From Rhizobium sp. BT04 (lineage in GTDB: Bacteria > Pseudomonadota > Alphaproteobacteria > Rhizobiales > Rhizobiaceae): DNA of 64,000 nucleotides. Shown here in pieces: positions 63,408 to 64,000 of the stretch (position 1 is the stretch's first letter; the number at the start of each line of letters is the position of its first letter). The notes under the pieces are model-generated. The model worked only from the letters and a program-made list of their open reading frames with translations, had not been told where the DNA came from and did not search any database. The stretch is from positions 2,390,001 to 2,454,000 of the forward strand of contig NZ_CP125652.1 of NCBI RefSeq assembly GCF_030053135.1, written 5' to 3'. The translations under genes were made by a program, and so were the position numbers.

Positions 63408-64000
63408 ATGCACGAACACTCAGCACACGCCGAGCACGTCTACACGTCTGCCCAGCGCGATTCCGCCGCAGCCAGTTCCCCGGTTGTTGCCTCATGGCGG
63501 CGATGCATGACCATGCATCAGCTCGCCCCCGAGGACGCACGGGCGCCGTTGCGCCTTACCGACCAGGAATTCCAGAGCGCGCGCGAGCAGTCCGAGCAGC
63601 TGATCGCCAGCGCGACGGAAGAGCTCGACCGTCTCTTTACGACAGTGGGCAAAGCCGGCTGCTGCCTGCTTCTAACCGACAAGAACGGCATTGCCCTGGA
63701 GCGCCGTGGGGCTGCCGGCGACGACAAGGAATTCCGCGAACTCGGCCTCTGGACCGGCTCGGTCTGGACCGAGGCGAGCATCGGCACCAATGGCATCGGC
63801 ACCGCCCTTGCCGACGAGCGCGCCGTCGCCATCTTCCGCGATCAGCATTTCTTCTGCACAAATACCAGCCTCAGCTGCACGACGGCGCCGATCCGCGATC
63901 ATTGTGGCCGGCTGGCCGCGGCTCTCGATATTTCCACCTGCCGCGACGACGTCAACGAGATGACGCTGGCGATCCTGACGCAGACCGTGCGGGATGCGGC
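63408..64000 (+). CDS. AcoR-like sigma-54 activator family protein, 5' part (runs off the right edge)
   Basis: At least 197 residues in the window, from ATG 63408 with GGGAGGAG just upstream. The visible part (SSPVVASWRRCMTMHQLAPE, then TVGKAGCCLLLTDKNGIALE, TEASIGTNGIGTALADERAV and LSCTTAPIRDHCGRLAAALD) is the GAF-type input domain of AcoR-like enhancer-binding regulators. The AAA+ and DNA-binding domains would lie beyond the window. The inducer is unknown. Confidence 0.82.
   Translation, partial: MHEHSAHAEHVYTSAQRDSAAASSPVVASWRRCMTMHQLAPEDARAPLRLTDQEFQSAREQSEQLIASATEELDRLFTTVGKAGCCLLLTDKNGIALERRGAAGDDKEFRELGLWTGSVWTEASIGTNGIGTALADERAVAIFRDQHFFCTNTSLSCTTAPIRDHCGRLAAALDISTCRDDVNEMTLAILTQTVRDA

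Overview
The window is GC-rich alphaproteobacterial chromosome, most likely from a Rhizobium of the R. leguminosarum / R. etli group. I infer this from recognised rhizobial protein families (SmoEFGK/MtlK, ExoD, Thu-like and GtsA-like CUT1 transporters, NrdHIEF, a DgoD cluster), codon use, and dispersed GCAATTCC...GGAATTGC palindromes of rhizobial type. I see no tRNA, rRNA, CRISPR, prophage or complete insertion sequence.

Layout. 0-6.2 kb: 5' end of transaldolase (minus), a SorC-type regulator, an Ada-type methyltransferase, a DUF2244 membrane protein divergent from nth, a scar made of two truncated genes (TetR and VOC), an EI24/CysZ-like membrane protein and an RpiR-type regulator. 6.2-15.7 kb: mannitol/sorbitol locus on the minus strand (smoC-like regulator, smoEFGK, mtlK, HAD phosphatase, FGGY kinase); the kinase carries an in-frame amber codon. 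15.8-19.6 kb: exoD, N-acetylglucosamine kinase, GH20 hexosaminidase. 19.9-25.5 kb: tetR-MFP-RND efflux operon with a perfect palindromic operator, then an OsmC protein. 25.6-30.3 kb: sugar dehydrogenase, mutarotase and a beheaded ABC permease facing galactonate dehydratase, then DoxX and an SDR.

30.3-51.3 kb: sugar-catabolic region. It holds an adenylate cyclase, a LacI regulator facing a PhyH dioxygenase-SDR-SMP30 lactonase set, a Thu-like transporter with ThuA and a divergent Gfo/Idh/MocA oxidoreductase, a LacI regulator, a GH2 glycosidase, and a third CUT1 transporter (GtsA-like) with its own LacI regulator.

51.3-64 kb: queCDE behind a probable preQ1-I riboswitch, a second adenylate cyclase, nrdHIEF behind a cobalamin riboswitch and a promoter overlapped by an NrdR-box-like palindrome, a His-rich zinc/cadmium-type P1B ATPase divergent from its MerR regulator, an HI0933-type flavoprotein, and the 5' part of an AcoR-like regulator cut by the window end.

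The strongest regulatory observations are the B12 riboswitch plus NrdR box on the B12-independent ribonucleotide reductase, the preQ1 aptamer whose 3' end contains the queC Shine-Dalgarno, and paired operators in the smo and GtsA-like promoters. The clearest signs of genome decay are the amber codon in the FGGY kinase, the TetR/VOC fusion scar and the truncated permease. The best candidates for undescribed biochemistry are the PhyH-SDR-lactonase set and the Thu-like/GH2 cluster.
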